A stretch of DNA of 63,110 bases from Burkholderiales bacterium (GCA_025360815.1 JANYBL010000110.1:1-63110); one strand, 5' to 3'; positions 1-8,838 are shown, counted from the first letter of the stretch. Notes: generated by a model from the sequence alone, not told the origin. A program made the numbers and translations.

Positions 1-720
1 CCACTCGGCAGGCGCATGTCTCAACCAAGTAGATAAATGATTTGCATTGATTTGATCTAGCTTCGACAAGACCCGATCACACTCCTCATGCGAAACAGAA
101 TGAACTCTGCTCACAACTCGAGCTAATTTTCTGGTCGCACAGTCAATAGGCAATGCCGACGGATGACCGAATGGAATTGGATGGAAAAGCAGAGCCCTAC
201 TAAAATCAATAGCAAGAACGTTGGTTTTCGCATCCACTGACTGAAATATCAAATTTGCAATTCGCCGATCAAAATTTTGTACAAAAATATCGAACGCATA
301 GAGTGCCCAAAGACGGCTTGGTGCAAATAATCTTTCCAATAGTTGGTCTGGCGTATTAGTGTGGCCAGTTTGTGTGTAAACGCCACCAGCCCAGCGTGAT
401 CCAAAAACCAACTCTCCGCTTGGCATTCGCAATATTTTGGCAGTCGGTACCGCAATACCGCATGCCTCGGCCAAGTGATAACAAATCCATTCGGAAACGG
501 GTAATTCAGTTCTGTGGTTTGCGCTTTTCACGGTGTACTGAAGGCCATCCACGGCAATAACGTTAGCGAGCGAATCTGCTCCGCTGCGCGGTGGATCTAC
601 CCTAGTGACATCGAGAGGAAAAAGATCGAGGTTTGTTTCTCGCTGTTCCCTTTTAATGGGTGCGATTCTTTTCAATCGCCCCATATTGGCAACATTACCA
701 AGCTGAATAATTTGTTCCAC
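1..720 (-). CDS. HipA-like kinase (HipA_2 type), partial at the window edge
   Basis: This reading frame opens with GTG at 720, after an in-frame TAG a few codons upstream, and stays open for 240 codons to base 1, so the C-terminus is missing. Residues about 60-70 hold a strand with a possible ATP-binding lysine (YTVKSAN). Residues 149-156 read NFDRRIAN, like the catalytic loop of HipA-type kinases, and residues 171-177 read IDFSRAL, like the DFG-type metal-binding segment. Together these support a HipA-like Ser/Thr kinase fold. It lies 19 bp after nrdB on the same strand. No HipB-type helix-turn-helix antitoxin is visible beside it; a partner could lie left of the window. The base composition looks AT-richer than nrdB, which hints at transfer. 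The ribosome binding site is weak. The kinase family call is fairly sure; any toxin role is inference. Confidence 0.7.
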   Translation of the reverse strand, partial: MEQIIQLGNVANMGRLKRIAPIKREQRETNLDLFPLDVTRVDPPRSGADSLANVIAVDGLQYTVKSANHRTELPVSEWICYHLAEACGIAVPTAKILRMPSGELVFGSRWAGGVYTQTGHTNTPDQLLERLFAPSRLWALYAFDIFVQNFDRRIANLIFQSVDAKTNVLAIDFSRALLFHPIPFGHPSALPIDCATRKLARVVSRVHSVSHEECDRVLSKLDQINANHLSTWLRHAPAEW

Positions 721-739
721 TTCGCACCTATCTAACTAA

Positions 740-2002
740 TCACTCCCAATTCAACGCCCCACCCGTCTGATACTCCGTCACGCGCGTCTCAAAGAAATTC
801 TTTTCTTTCTTCAAGTCAATCAATTCCGACATCCACGGGAATGGGTTAGTGGCACCCGGATAGAGCACATCCAAGCCGACTTGCTGCGCGCGGCGGTTGG
901 CGATGAAGCGGAGGTATTCTTTGAACATGGGGGCGTTGAGGCCGAGCACGCCGCGGGGCATGGTGTCTTCGGCATACGCGTATTCGAGCTGCACGCCTTC
1001 GCGCATGAGGGCTTCGATTTCTTTCTTGAATTCGTTGGTCCAGAGCTGCGGGTTTTCGAGCTTGATGGTGTTAACCAGATCGATGCCGAAATTGCAGTGC
1101 ATGGATTCGTCGCGCAAGATGTATTGATACTGTTCAGCAGCACCGGTCATTTTGTTTTGACGGCCAAGGGCCAAGATTTGCACGAAGCCGACGTAGAAAA
1201 ACAAGCCTTCCATGATGCAACTAAAGACGATGAGGGACTTCAATAATTTCTGGTCGTTTTCAAACGTGCCGGTTTTAAAATTAGGGTCTGACAAGGTATC
1301 GATAAACGGGATCAGGAAACGATCTTTATCGCGAATGCATTTGACTTCGTTGTAGGCGTTAAAAATCTCCGCTTCATCGAGGCCCAAGCTTTCGGCGATG
1401 TACTGGTAGGCGTGGGTGTGGATGGCTTCTTCAAACGCTTGGCGCAGCAGGTATTGGCGGCACTCAGGTGCGGTGATGTGGCGATAGGTACCGAGCACGA
1501 TATTGTTGGCGGCGAGTGAATCGGCGGTGACGAAAAAGCCTAAGTTACGTTTGATGAGCAGGCGCTCGTCATCGGTTAAACCGTTCGGGTCTTTCCAGGT
1601 GGCGATGTCGCGGTTCATGTTCACTTCTTGCGGCATCCAGTGGTTCGCGCAGCCCGCCAAATATTTATCCCATGCCCATTTGTATTTGAACGGGACAAGC
1701 TGGTTCACGTCAGTTTTGGCGTTGATGACGCGTTTGTCTTCGGCGCGAACACGGTTGAAACGCTGATCCATGTGCGCGGTATCGGCAGTCATATCAGCCG
1801 GTTTGGCGTTGTCAAAACCGGACTTTGCATCGACAGCGTAATCTGCCGCAAATTCACGGGCGAGGATGCCAGTGGCCATGTGGGCGCGGGCGGCTAGGTT
1901 ATTGTAGGTTGAGGTTGCATCGGTGCGCGGCGTTGGCGTCGGCGCAGCGGGCGTCGGTGTTGGCAAGGTGGCGGAAGGTGTGTCATCCCAAGTTAAAGAC
2001 AT
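740..2002 (-). CDS. nrdB: Ribonucleoside-diphosphate reductase class Ia, beta subunit
   Basis: NrdB houses the di-iron tyrosyl radical that starts reduction of ribonucleoside diphosphates to deoxyribonucleotides by NrdA in the cytoplasm. The 420-residue protein has the expected metal ligands D161, E192, H195, E265, E299 and H302. A tyrosine at 199 sits seven residues after the second ligand, where the radical tyrosine belongs, so this is a radical-type class Ia enzyme. The C-terminus ends LNWE, as expected for the NrdA-docking tail region. Residues 1-30 are a Pro/Thr/Ala-rich extension of low complexity. The gene is on the same strand as nrdA but is separated from it by three small genes. A strong stem-loop and tandem repeats lie just upstream of its start. 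Confidence 0.97.
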   Translation of the reverse strand: MSLTWDDTPSATLPTPTPAAPTPTPRTDATSTYNNLAARAHMATGILAREFAADYAVDAKSGFDNAKPADMTADTAHMDQRFNRVRAEDKRVINAKTDVNQLVPFKYKWAWDKYLAGCANHWMPQEVNMNRDIATWKDPNGLTDDERLLIKRNLGFFVTADSLAANNIVLGTYRHITAPECRQYLLRQAFEEAIHTHAYQYIAESLGLDEAEIFNAYNEVKCIRDKDRFLIPFIDTLSDPNFKTGTFENDQKLLKSLIVFSCIMEGLFFYVGFVQILALGRQNKMTGAAEQYQYILRDESMHCNFGIDLVNTIKLENPQLWTNEFKKEIEALMREGVQLEYAYAEDTMPRGVLGLNAPMFKEYLRFIANRRAQQVGLDVLYPGATNPFPWMSELIDLKKEKNFFETRVTEYQTGGALNWE

Positions 2003-2037
2003 TTGTGGCTCCTGTTGTTTTAGATAGGTCTGTTTTG

Positions 2038-2076
2038 GGAAACTGTTAGCAATGGTGAATGTTGCTAACAGTTTCC
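2038..2076 (-). repeat. Perfect 15-bp stem-loop in the nrdB leader
   Basis: The arms GGAAACTGTTAGCAA (2038-2052) and its exact reverse complement (2062-2076) flank a 9-nt loop, ending 35 bp upstream of the nrdB start. There is no T-tract on either side, so it is not a standard intrinsic terminator. It may be an mRNA-stability or processing hairpin, or a protein-binding dyad in the nrdB leader; the function is unknown. Confidence 0.75.
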
Positions 2077-2146
2077 GGTGGCCGCAGCTTGGTGCTTATA
2101 AAACGGTTGAAGCGAAAGCATCGGCGTTGCTGTTTACTGCATTGTT

Positions 2147-2188
2147 TACGGCCTGGCTATTACGGCCTGGCTATTACGGTTTGGCTGT
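2147..2188. repeat. Three tandem copies of a 14-bp unit
   Basis: The unit TACGGCCTGGCTAT occurs exactly at 2147-2160 and 2161-2174, and a third copy with three changes follows at 2175-2188. The array lies between the LysM gene and nrdB and ends about 10 bp before the LysM gene's stop codon. No gene covers it. Confidence 0.85.
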
Positions 2189-2199
2189 TGCGTTTAACG

Positions 2200-2718
2200 T
2201 TATTCATTTAGCGGCGGAATGCGCAGCACCTGGCCGGGATAAATTTTGTCGGGGTGGCTTAACATCGGTTTGTTTGCGTCGAAAATAAGCATGTATTTGT
2301 TTGGATCGCCGTAGGCGGCCTTTGAAATTTTGCTTAAATTATCGCCACTCACGACCTCGTGATAGGTTGATTCATCGGCCGGCTCGGCAACTTCCATTTT
2401 GTCATTCACGGTGCTGACACCGGTTACATTGCCGCAGCAGAGCAGGATTTTTTCTTTCGTTTCTTGGGTATCGGCAACACCGTAAACATTCACCGTACCC
2501 GAGGCACCATCGAAGGCGACATCAAGCGCATTTGCATCCAAAGGCTGGGCGCGGATGTAGTTTACGATCGCTTCGGATGCTGCGGTGTTTTGCGCCTCGG
2601 CGGCGGCTTTTAACGCTTCATCATCGGGCGCAGCAGCGGCGGCCTCGTGCGCGGCTTCGACATCTTTGTGGTGAAACAATTTTTCACCGGCAGTTTTCAA
2701 AAAGCTCATCAGACCCAT
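2200..2718 (-). CDS. BON and LysM domain protein (YgaU/Kbp-like)
   Basis: The protein of about 172 residues starts at 2718, where ATG follows AAAGGAA with good spacing; a longer frame reaches 2769 but lacks such a site. It begins MGLMSFLKTAGEKLF, followed by an Ala-rich helical stretch. A BON-type domain spans roughly residues 45-110 (VNVYGVADTQETKEKI). A C-terminal LysM domain spans about 120-168 (YHEVVSGDNLSKISKAAYG, then YPGQVLRIPP). This matches the YgaU/Kbp family, whose E. coli member binds potassium in the cytoplasm; no signal peptide is visible here either. It lies between a DUF1508 gene and nrdB on the same strand. The domain call is strong; the potassium-binding role is by family only. 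Confidence 0.88.
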   Translation of the reverse strand: MGLMSFLKTAGEKLFHHKDVEAAHEAAAAAPDDEALKAAAEAQNTAASEAIVNYIRAQPLDANALDVAFDGASGTVNVYGVADTQETKEKILLCCGNVTGVSTVNDKMEVAEPADESTYHEVVSGDNLSKISKAAYGDPNKYMLIFDANKPMLSHPDKIYPGQVLRIPPLNE

Positions 2719-2776
2719 ACGATTTCCTTTCAGTAATGCGTCGTAACCATTTACAGACGCACTCACCATTATCTTG

Positions 2777-3001
2777 CTAATTTGCGACAGCTAATCGTGC
2801 ACCGTAAGTCGTATCGGCCAAGCTACCAAAGTTGTCATAAAAAACCGGCGCTGCGACGGCTTCGCGCATCCGCTTGATCGCCAATACGCAATCGGCACGG
2901 CGTTTATAGCCTTCTGCGGCGGTCGCGAGTTTGGCACCGTTAGGTGCAGCTAAATACCAGCGCCAATCGTTACGAATATCTTGATAAAGATGGAAGACCA
3001 T
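2777..3001 (-). CDS. DUF1508 (YegP-like) protein, copy A
   Basis: This 74-residue protein has the DUF1508 layout: an N-terminal strand motif FHLYQDIRNDWRWYL, then a helix with a Cys (KRRADCVLAIKRMRE), then a variable tail. Family members are small cytoplasmic proteins of unknown function, often with two repeats in one chain; here there is a single repeat. A paralogue lies 292 bp upstream on the same strand (3294-3521) and shares the FHxxQDxRxxWRW core. It may be co-transcribed with the neighbouring nrd genes, but this is not shown. Confidence 0.8.
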   Translation of the reverse strand: MVFHLYQDIRNDWRWYLAAPNGAKLATAAEGYKRRADCVLAIKRMREAVAAPVFYDNFGSLADTTYGARLAVAN

Positions 3002-3039
3002 GTTGCCTCCTTGGGTTTGTTGCGGGGGACTTATTCCCT

Positions 3040-3113
3040 GTTGCCTGTTGCCTGTTGCCTGTACTTATTGCATCTTACTTACTGCATCTCACTCACTGCA
3101 TCTTACATATTGC
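3040..3113. repeat. Two adjoining tandem arrays: 7-bp x3 and 14-bp x3
   Basis: GTTGCCT is repeated three times at 3040-3060. It is followed directly by 14-bp units TACTTATTGCATCT (3062-3075), TACTTACTGCATCT (3076-3089) and CACTCACTGCATCT (3090-3103), then a decayed partial copy. The arrays sit between the two DUF1508 paralogues. They are simple-sequence tracts that could vary in length between strains. Confidence 0.85.
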
Positions 3114-3293
3114 CGGTTACTCATTCGCTGTTCTTTGTTGCGCATTACCCGCACTGGTTACTGTTTTTGATCGTATCGACCATAACGACATTCTGCATCT
3201 TGCCTCATGCGGCGGCCATCTTCTGGCCTGAATCGATGGCCACCGCGCCCTTTTGGGCGAGTGGGTTGGGGGCGGTGGCTTGGTATTGCTTGG

Positions 3294-3521
3294 TTAGTGT
3301 TGTCGAAAAAATCCGGGCATTTGTAATAACTCGGTATTCATCAGGCTGGTTACATTTTCTAGCACGATGGCTTGTTCAGATCCCTTGACTTGCGAGATCG
3401 TGTTCAAGCAGGCATCTTTGTCGCGGTAGCCGTGGCCGGAGTCGGCAATTTTCTTGCCTTCGTCACTGCTTAACTGCCAACGCCATTCGAGCCGTACATC
3501 CTGAAAAATATGAAATTGCAT
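3294..3521 (-). CDS. DUF1508 (YegP-like) protein, copy B
   Basis: This 75-residue protein is a paralogue of the gene at 2777-3001. It has the same FHIFQDVRLEWRWQL start and the same helix with a conserved Cys (DKDACLNTISQVK). The tail differs, ending in a Gln/Met/Phe-rich stretch. It starts 98 bp after the nrdA stop codon on the same strand, so the order is nrdA, DUF1508, DUF1508, LysM gene, nrdB. The function of the family is unknown. The reading frame and family membership are well supported; a link to nucleotide reduction is only suggested by position. Confidence 0.8.
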   Translation of the reverse strand: MQFHIFQDVRLEWRWQLSSDEGKKIADSGHGYRDKDACLNTISQVKGSEQAIVLENVTSLMNTELLQMPGFFRQH

Positions 3522-3619
3522 CGTTGGTCCTTTTCAGTGGTGTTAAAAAATGTTGTCGGTTATTTTTACGACATGCGATCAAAACAGCGCGGCTGGCACA
3601 GGTCGCAACTGTTCTGAGA

Positions 3620-6598
3620 TTATTGGCAGGCCTCGCATTCCGGGTTGTCGATCGAGCAAAATTTCGCGCCTTCAGCAAAACCATCACCCGCGCCGTCGCC
3701 GAATGCTGATGCCGCCACCAATCCGGACACGCCAAATGCGTTCGAGCCACTGCCAGCAGCACTCATCGCGCCCATCCCGGTGGCGGCCATGCCGCCGCTA
3801 ACGGGAACAGCATTTAATTCACCGCCACGGCCAGTGGATTTCTCAGCCGAGGTCGCCGCCAAGGTGCGCAGGTAATAGGTGGTTTTAAGGCCGCGCAGCC
3901 ATGCAAACTTATAGGTGTCGTCGAGTTTTTTGCCCGATGCGCCAGCCATGTAAATATTCAGGCTCTGCGCCTGGTCGATCCATTTTTGGCGACGGGATGC
4001 GGCCTCAATGATCCATGTCGTATCGACTTCAAATGCAGTCGCGTATAGCGCGCGCAATTCAGCCGGGATACGGTCAATCTTGCCCAACGAGCCGTCAAAA
4101 TATTTGATGTCGGCGATCATGACCTCATCCCACAAGCCGCGCGACTTCAAATCGCGCACCAGGTAGTCATTGACCACGGTGAATTCACCAGAGAGGTTCG
4201 ATTTCACATACAGATTTTGATAGGTTGGCTCGATACAGGCGGAGACACCGATGATGTTAGAAATAGTCGCAGTCGGTGCGATGGCCACGCAGTTGGAATT
4301 ACGCATGCCGTATTGCTTGACACGAGCACGCAAGCTATCCCAATTCATCGCGCTCGCCATATTGACTTCAACATAGCCGCCGCGCTCTTCCTTCAACAGC
4401 GCTACGGAATCTTGCGGCAAAATACCGCGATCCCACAGCGAGCCTTGATAACTTGAGTAGCGGCCACGCTCTTCAGCCAATTCGGTTGATGCCCAGTAAG
4501 CGTAATAACAAACGGCTTCCATCGAGGTATCGGCAAATTCAACCGCGGGCTGCGAGGCATAAGGCACACGCAGCTCATGCAGGCAATCTTGAAAGCCCAT
4601 GATGCCCAAGCCCACCGGACGATGGCGCAAGTTGGAATCACGTGCTTTTTTGACGGCGTAATAGTTGATGTCAATTACGTTATCGAGCATCCGCATGGCG
4701 GTGGTGATGGTGGATTTTAGTTTGGCGTGATCAAGTGATTTCACGCCGTCTGCGCCGGTGGTCATGTGCTGCACCAGATTCACCGAACCCAAATTACAGA
4801 CCGCGATCTCGCTGTCGTTGGTGTTGAGTGTGATCTCGGTACAAAGATTTGATGAGTGCACTACGCCGACATGGTTTTGCGGCGAGCGAATGTTGCAGGG
4901 GTCTTTGAAGGTGATCCATGGATGACCGGTCTCAAACAACATCGAGAGCATTTTGCGCCAAAGCGACAAGGCGGGCACCGTTTTGAATAATTTCAATTCG
5001 CCGCGTGCCGCTTTTTCTTCGTAGCGCACATAGGCTTCTTCAAACACTCTACCGAATTTATCGTGCAAATCGATGGCATCGGATGGCGAGAACAATGTCC
5101 AGTTTGCACCTTCCATCACGCGCTTCATGAATAAATCGGGAATCCAATTTGCGGTGTTCATATCGTGTGTGCGGCGGCGATCATCGCCGGTGTTTTTACG
5201 CAATTCCAAAAACTCTTCGATGTCCAAATGCCATGTTTCAAGATACGCACAGACCGCGCCCTTGCGCTTGCCACCTTGGTTGACGGCGACGGCGGTGTCA
5301 TTCACCACCTTCAAGAACGGCACCACGCCCTGTGATTTGCCGTTCGTGCCTTTGATGCGGCTGCCGAGTGCGCGCACTGGTGTCCAATCATTACCCAGGC
5401 CACCGGCAAATTTAGAGAGCAGCGCGTTTTCTTTCAGCGCTTCATAAATGCCATCGAGATCATCAGCCACCGTCGTGAGGTAGCAGGAAGACAACTGCGA
5501 GCGACGGGTGCCGGAATTGAATAGCGTGGGCGTAGACGACATGAAATCAAAGGTTGATAGCACGTTGTAAAACTCGATCGCGCGCGCTTCGCGGTTTACT
5601 TCATTCAACGCCAAACCCATCGCAACACGCATGTAGAACGCCTGCGGCAATTCAATACGGGTTTCGTCGATATGCAAGAAATATCGGTCGTACAAGGTTT
5701 GCAAACCAAGGTACGTAAACTGGCCGTCGCGCTCGGGGTTCAGCGCAGCACCAAGTTTTTTCAGGTCGTATTGCGCGAGGCGCTCATCTAATAATTCTGC
5801 GGCAATGCCCTTCTTGATGAAGCTCGGGAAATATTCGGCATAGCGTGTGGCCATATCGGCTTGCACGGTTTCCTCACCTAACACTTCTTTACGAATCGTG
5901 TGCATCAGCAAACGCGAGGTGACTTTGGTATAGGCGGGATCCTTTTCGATCAGTGTACGAGCAGCCAAGGTGGCTGCTTTGAATACTTCATCCGCTGGCA
6001 CGCCGTCGTACAAATCTTTGAGTGTGGCGTCAAAAATACCGTTCGGCTCAACGAATTCACCCAAGCCCGCGCAGGCGGTTTGGATCACGCCAAACAAAAA
6101 ATCGGTATCAAGCGGGATTTTTTTGCCGTCCACCGTGACGTTGAGCGTAACAGCCGCAACGGCTGGTGCCTTGGCCTTCGCTTGGGCGCGTTCTAGGTTG
6201 CGCTTTTCGCGATACAACACATAAGAACGGGCGACTTCATGGGCGCCACCGCGCATCAGCGCTAATTCAACCTGATCCTGAATTTCTTCAATGTGAAACG
6301 TCCCACCAGAAGGTTTGAAACGCAGCAGCGCGGCGACCACGGATTGGGTCAGCTCACGCACTTGGTCGCGCATCCGTGCGCTCGCGGCCTCGTGACCACC
6401 GTTGACGGCGAGGAAAGCCTTGGTCAGGGCGATTGCAATCTTGTCCGGCGCAAACGGACCAATAGAGCCATTGCGACGGATGATTTTGTAGGCAGAATAT
6501 GTCGATTCGGCGGAATCGTTTGCACTGGAATTTTGGGGTGTCATGAGTTGATTACTGAATACGGGATTCGCCGTCGCAATGTCGGATGCCTGTCGCAT
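3620..6598 (-). CDS. nrdA: Ribonucleoside-diphosphate reductase class Ia, alpha subunit
   Basis: NrdA carries the active and allosteric sites for reduction of all four ribonucleoside diphosphates. ATG at 6598 is chosen because AGGAGA sits 7 nt before it; the frame extends to 6760 without such a site. An N-terminal ATP-cone spans about residues 37-130 (YKIIRRNGSIGPFAPDKI). The redox cysteines are visible in SSCYLTT and AVCNLGSVNL, the Asn-x-Cys-x-Glu catalytic set in SSNLCTEIT, and the radical-transfer tyrosine pair in TTYYLRT. The 992-residue chain is longer than the E. coli enzyme (761), mainly through the N-terminus and a Gly/Ala/Ser-rich linker before the C-terminal cysteines (CSIDNPECEACQ), which are re-reduced by thioredoxin-type partners. 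Likely regulated by NrdR and perhaps DnaA through the upstream boxes. Confidence 0.97.
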   Translation of the reverse strand: MRQASDIATANPVFSNQLMTPQNSSANDSAESTYSAYKIIRRNGSIGPFAPDKIAIALTKAFLAVNGGHEAASARMRDQVRELTQSVVAALLRFKPSGGTFHIEEIQDQVELALMRGGAHEVARSYVLYREKRNLERAQAKAKAPAVAAVTLNVTVDGKKIPLDTDFLFGVIQTACAGLGEFVEPNGIFDATLKDLYDGVPADEVFKAATLAARTLIEKDPAYTKVTSRLLMHTIRKEVLGEETVQADMATRYAEYFPSFIKKGIAAELLDERLAQYDLKKLGAALNPERDGQFTYLGLQTLYDRYFLHIDETRIELPQAFYMRVAMGLALNEVNREARAIEFYNVLSTFDFMSSTPTLFNSGTRRSQLSSCYLTTVADDLDGIYEALKENALLSKFAGGLGNDWTPVRALGSRIKGTNGKSQGVVPFLKVVNDTAVAVNQGGKRKGAVCAYLETWHLDIEEFLELRKNTGDDRRRTHDMNTANWIPDLFMKRVMEGANWTLFSPSDAIDLHDKFGRVFEEAYVRYEEKAARGELKLFKTVPALSLWRKMLSMLFETGHPWITFKDPCNIRSPQNHVGVVHSSNLCTEITLNTNDSEIAVCNLGSVNLVQHMTTGADGVKSLDHAKLKSTITTAMRMLDNVIDINYYAVKKARDSNLRHRPVGLGIMGFQDCLHELRVPYASQPAVEFADTSMEAVCYYAYWASTELAEERGRYSSYQGSLWDRGILPQDSVALLKEERGGYVEVNMASAMNWDSLRARVKQYGMRNSNCVAIAPTATISNIIGVSACIEPTYQNLYVKSNLSGEFTVVNDYLVRDLKSRGLWDEVMIADIKYFDGSLGKIDRIPAELRALYATAFEVDTTWIIEAASRRQKWIDQAQSLNIYMAGASGKKLDDTYKFAWLRGLKTTYYLRTLAATSAEKSTGRGGELNAVPVSGGMAATGMGAMSAAGSGSNAFGVSGLVAASAFGDGAGDGFAEGAKFCSIDNPECEACQ

Positions 6599-6827
6599 GG
6601 GTGTGTCTCCTAATAGATACTTTTTTGATTTTAAATACAACACGTTACGTCTACTGATTCGCCAACAACCGCTTTGTTCTGGCACTTCCAACCAAACCAA
6701 ACCAGCGAAGCTTTCTGGCGAAACAGGGCTATCTAGGCAAGCGATGATGGATCGCTTCACTACATGGCGCTGCCGAGCACGGAGACAAATGGGGCTTCAC
6801 GTCTGAAAGTGTGCAAGAATTCCAGAG

Positions 6828-6893
6828 TTATCCACAAGCTATCCACCGTGCGTCCCAACCTTATGAGACTAGTTAAGAACAGAAATATCCACA
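6828..6893. promoter_or_regulatory. Cluster of DnaA-box-like sites
   Basis: TTATCCACA at 6828-6836 is an exact consensus DnaA box. CTATCCACC at 6839-6847 differs by two bases and ATATCCACA at 6885-6893 by one. All three are in the same orientation, 230-300 bp upstream of nrdA. DnaA control of class Ia nrd promoters is known in E. coli, so a cell-cycle link is plausible here. Confidence 0.65.
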
Positions 6894-6897
6894 ACCG

Positions 6898-6944
6898 ACA
6901 CAATATCTAGTGTCAGCGCGGGCAGAACACACTATATCGTGCGC
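6898..6944. promoter_or_regulatory. Paired NrdR boxes upstream of nrdA
   Basis: ACACAATATCTAGTGT at 6898-6913 is a full match to the NrdR-box pattern. A second, weaker box starts with ACACTATATC at 6929-6944. Their starts are 31 bp apart, the three-helical-turn spacing typical of NrdR box pairs. NrdR is the ATP/dATP-sensing repressor of ribonucleotide reductase genes; its own gene is not in the window. Confidence 0.8.
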
Positions 6945-7076
6945 TTTCAAGAAAATGCAACTGTAATTTATTTACCTGAATTTATTGAATAAAAACAAGC
7001 ACTTCAAGCACGCAAAATGGCCCCAAAAGAGGCCTCGCGTTAAAGTAATGTCTGAAGAAGGAAAAGAGCCAGAAAT

Positions 7077-7116
7077 GGCGGGCTTTCCCAGCCAAAAAAT
7101 CGTGGGAAGGCTCGCC
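7077..7116. repeat. Long imperfect hairpin between pilR and nrdA
   Basis: The 14-nt arms GGCGGGCTTTCCCA (7077-7090) and TGGGAAGGCTCGCC (7103-7116) pair with only two mismatched positions (GU-type in one strand's RNA), around a 12-nt A-rich loop. It may be the pilR transcript end on the minus strand, but no clear T-tract follows it. The role is not resolved. Confidence 0.55.
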
Positions 7117-7293
7117 GATGCTCGTGTTTTGACAAAAGCTTGTAGTCTAATCTGTGCTGAAAAGCACCGTTGGGCGTTGATTGCGGTGTTGATTGGGGCG
7201 CGGTCTTAATTATCGTTAGCTATTTTGTGTTCCGATAAATCAAGTTTGGCTGTTTTGGTGCGCTTTTTGGGTTCAACAAGAGCCGCATGCCGA

Positions 7294-8733
7294 TTACTCA
7301 ATCCCCAAGCGATCCAAACGATAACGGAGCGAACGAAACGTGATCCCCAGCACCTTGGCGGCCGCCGTCTTGTTAAACCGCGTGGCTTCAAGCGCTTTCA
7401 TGATCTGTTGGCGTTCGATCTGGTCGAGATATTCATGCAACGGCAAAGTGCGCTCGCCCGATAAATTAGCGGCGCCGCTGCTGGTCGTGTCACGCGCCTC
7501 GGTGAGGTATAAATCTGCCGTATCGATCACCTTGCCATCGCACAACGCGAGCGAGCGCTCCAAAATATTTTCCAGCTCGCGTACATTGCCGGGATAGTCG
7601 TAGTCCATAAGCGCATTGAGCGCGTTTTTGGTCAGCTCCGGCACCAGCATTTGCACCTGCGCGGCAAGCTTTTCCAAGACCTGTTGAATCATCAGCGGGA
7701 TGTCTTCGGGAATCTCGCGCAGGCTCGGCATCTTGAGTTCGATTACGTTCAGGCGATAAAACAAATCCTGCCGAAATTCGCCCGCGGCAACCTTATCGCT
7801 TAAATTTTTATGGGTTGCCGAAATGATGCGGAAATCCACCGGAGCCTCGGCTGTTTCGCCGAGTTTTCGCACCTTCTTTTCTTGAATCACCCGCAGCAGT
7901 TTTACCTGCATCAGCAGCGGCAAATCACCGACTTCATCCAAAAATAATGTGCCGCCATCGGCCGCATGCAAGAAACCGTTTTTATCCGAATCCGCGCCGG
8001 TGAACGCACCCTTTTTATAGCCGAAAAATTCGCTTTCCATTAAGTTCTCCGGGATCGCTCCACAGTTCACGGCCACGAATTCAGCATTTCGTCTGGCCGA
8101 GCCGGAATGGATTAACCGCGCGGCAACTTCTTTGCCACTTCCCGATTCGCCAGCGATGTATACCGGCGCTTGGCTCCGCGCCAATTTGCCGATCATCTCG
8201 CGGGCTTTTGCAATCGGCGCGGATTCGCCTAAAAGGCGCGGCCCGCCAGCGTTGACGGTGCCGTTGGCAGCGGCTGATGGCTGTGCTGCAACCTTGTCGC
8301 CATGCTGGGCTGATTTGCGTCCGCGCTCACCCGTTATCGCCAACACGCCCGACCCGCCCGAGGAATTGGGCAAATTCAAGGCGGACGTAATGACCTCGCG
8401 TAATTGCTTTAACTGAATCGGCTTGGAGATGTAATCAAACGCCCCGGCTTTGAGGGCGGCCACCGCGTTTTCAGTGCTGCCATAGGCGGTAATCACCGCG
8501 ACCGGTGTGTTGCCGTGATGCGCGGCGATATGTTGCAAAACCGTCAGGCCATCACCATCGGGCAAACGCATATCAGTCAGGCATAAATCGTAGCTTCGCT
8601 CGGCAAGCCTCGCGAACGCATGCTCACAGGTGGCGGCGGTATCGGCCTCAATGCCCATACGCATCAGCGTCAGCACCAATAGTTCGCGAATATCCGCCTC
8701 ATCATCAACAATCAATACGTATTTGGCTGCCAT
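7294..8733 (-). CDS. pilR: Sigma-54-dependent response regulator of type IV pili
   Basis: This 479-residue NtrC-family activator has an N-terminal receiver domain with phospho-acceptor D54 ([11 protein letters not shown]). A long linker of about 120-165 leads to an AAA+ sigma-54 interaction domain with GESGSGKE (Walker A) and the GAFTGA loop that contacts sigma-54. A C-terminal Fis-type helix-turn-helix follows ([19 protein letters not shown]). PilR drives pilin transcription with RNA polymerase carrying sigma-54. The sensor gene pilS lies directly upstream on the same strand, 105 bp away, which supports the assignment over other NtrC-like regulators. Pilin genes are not in the window. Confidence 0.92.
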   Translation of the reverse strand: MAAKYVLIVDDEADIRELLVLTLMRMGIEADTAATCEHAFARLAERSYDLCLTDMRLPDGDGLTVLQHIAAHHGNTPVAVITAYGSTENAVAALKAGAFDYISKPIQLKQLREVITSALNLPNSSGGSGVLAITGERGRKSAQHGDKVAAQPSAAANGTVNAGGPRLLGESAPIAKAREMIGKLARSQAPVYIAGESGSGKEVAARLIHSGSARRNAEFVAVNCGAIPENLMESEFFGYKKGAFTGADSDKNGFLHAADGGTLFLDEVGDLPLLMQVKLLRVIQEKKVRKLGETAEAPVDFRIISATHKNLSDKVAAGEFRQDLFYRLNVIELKMPSLREIPEDIPLMIQQVLEKLAAQVQMLVPELTKNALNALMDYDYPGNVRELENILERSLALCDGKVIDTADLYLTEARDTTSSGAANLSGERTLPLHEYLDQIERQQIMKALEATRFNKTAAAKVLGITFRSLRYRLDRLGIE

Positions 8734-8838
8734 GGTGGTGTCGTTTTCCCCGTTTCAAATGTTGATTTTCATCGATCCAGTTTGCGGCGGATGATTATTG
8801 ATCACGCGCCAGCTTGCGCAACGATTATCGTTGCGGGC

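Larger units (their letters stand above)
6599..7293. other. Long intergenic control region upstream of nrdA
   Basis: About 700 bp without a convincing gene lie between the pilR stop and the nrdA start, both on the minus strand. The 6600-6760 part is an open continuation of the nrdA frame that lacks its own ribosome binding site. The 6825-6945 part holds DnaA-like and NrdR boxes. The 7077-7116 part holds a long imperfect hairpin. A 74-codon plus-strand frame from 6985 has no recognisable domain and was not accepted. Confidence 0.7.

Noticed and set aside
3040-3103. CRISPR array
   Set aside because: The repeats are 7 and 14 bp long and directly adjacent without spacers.
2981-3388. Plus-strand frame of 135 codons with hydrophobic stretches
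   Set aside because: It runs through the tandem repeats and is antisense to the DUF1508 gene at its end; no domain or ribosome binding site supports it.
6985-7209. Plus-strand frame of 74 codons in the nrdA upstream region
   Set aside because: It crosses the long hairpin, has no recognisable domain and no clear ribosome binding site.
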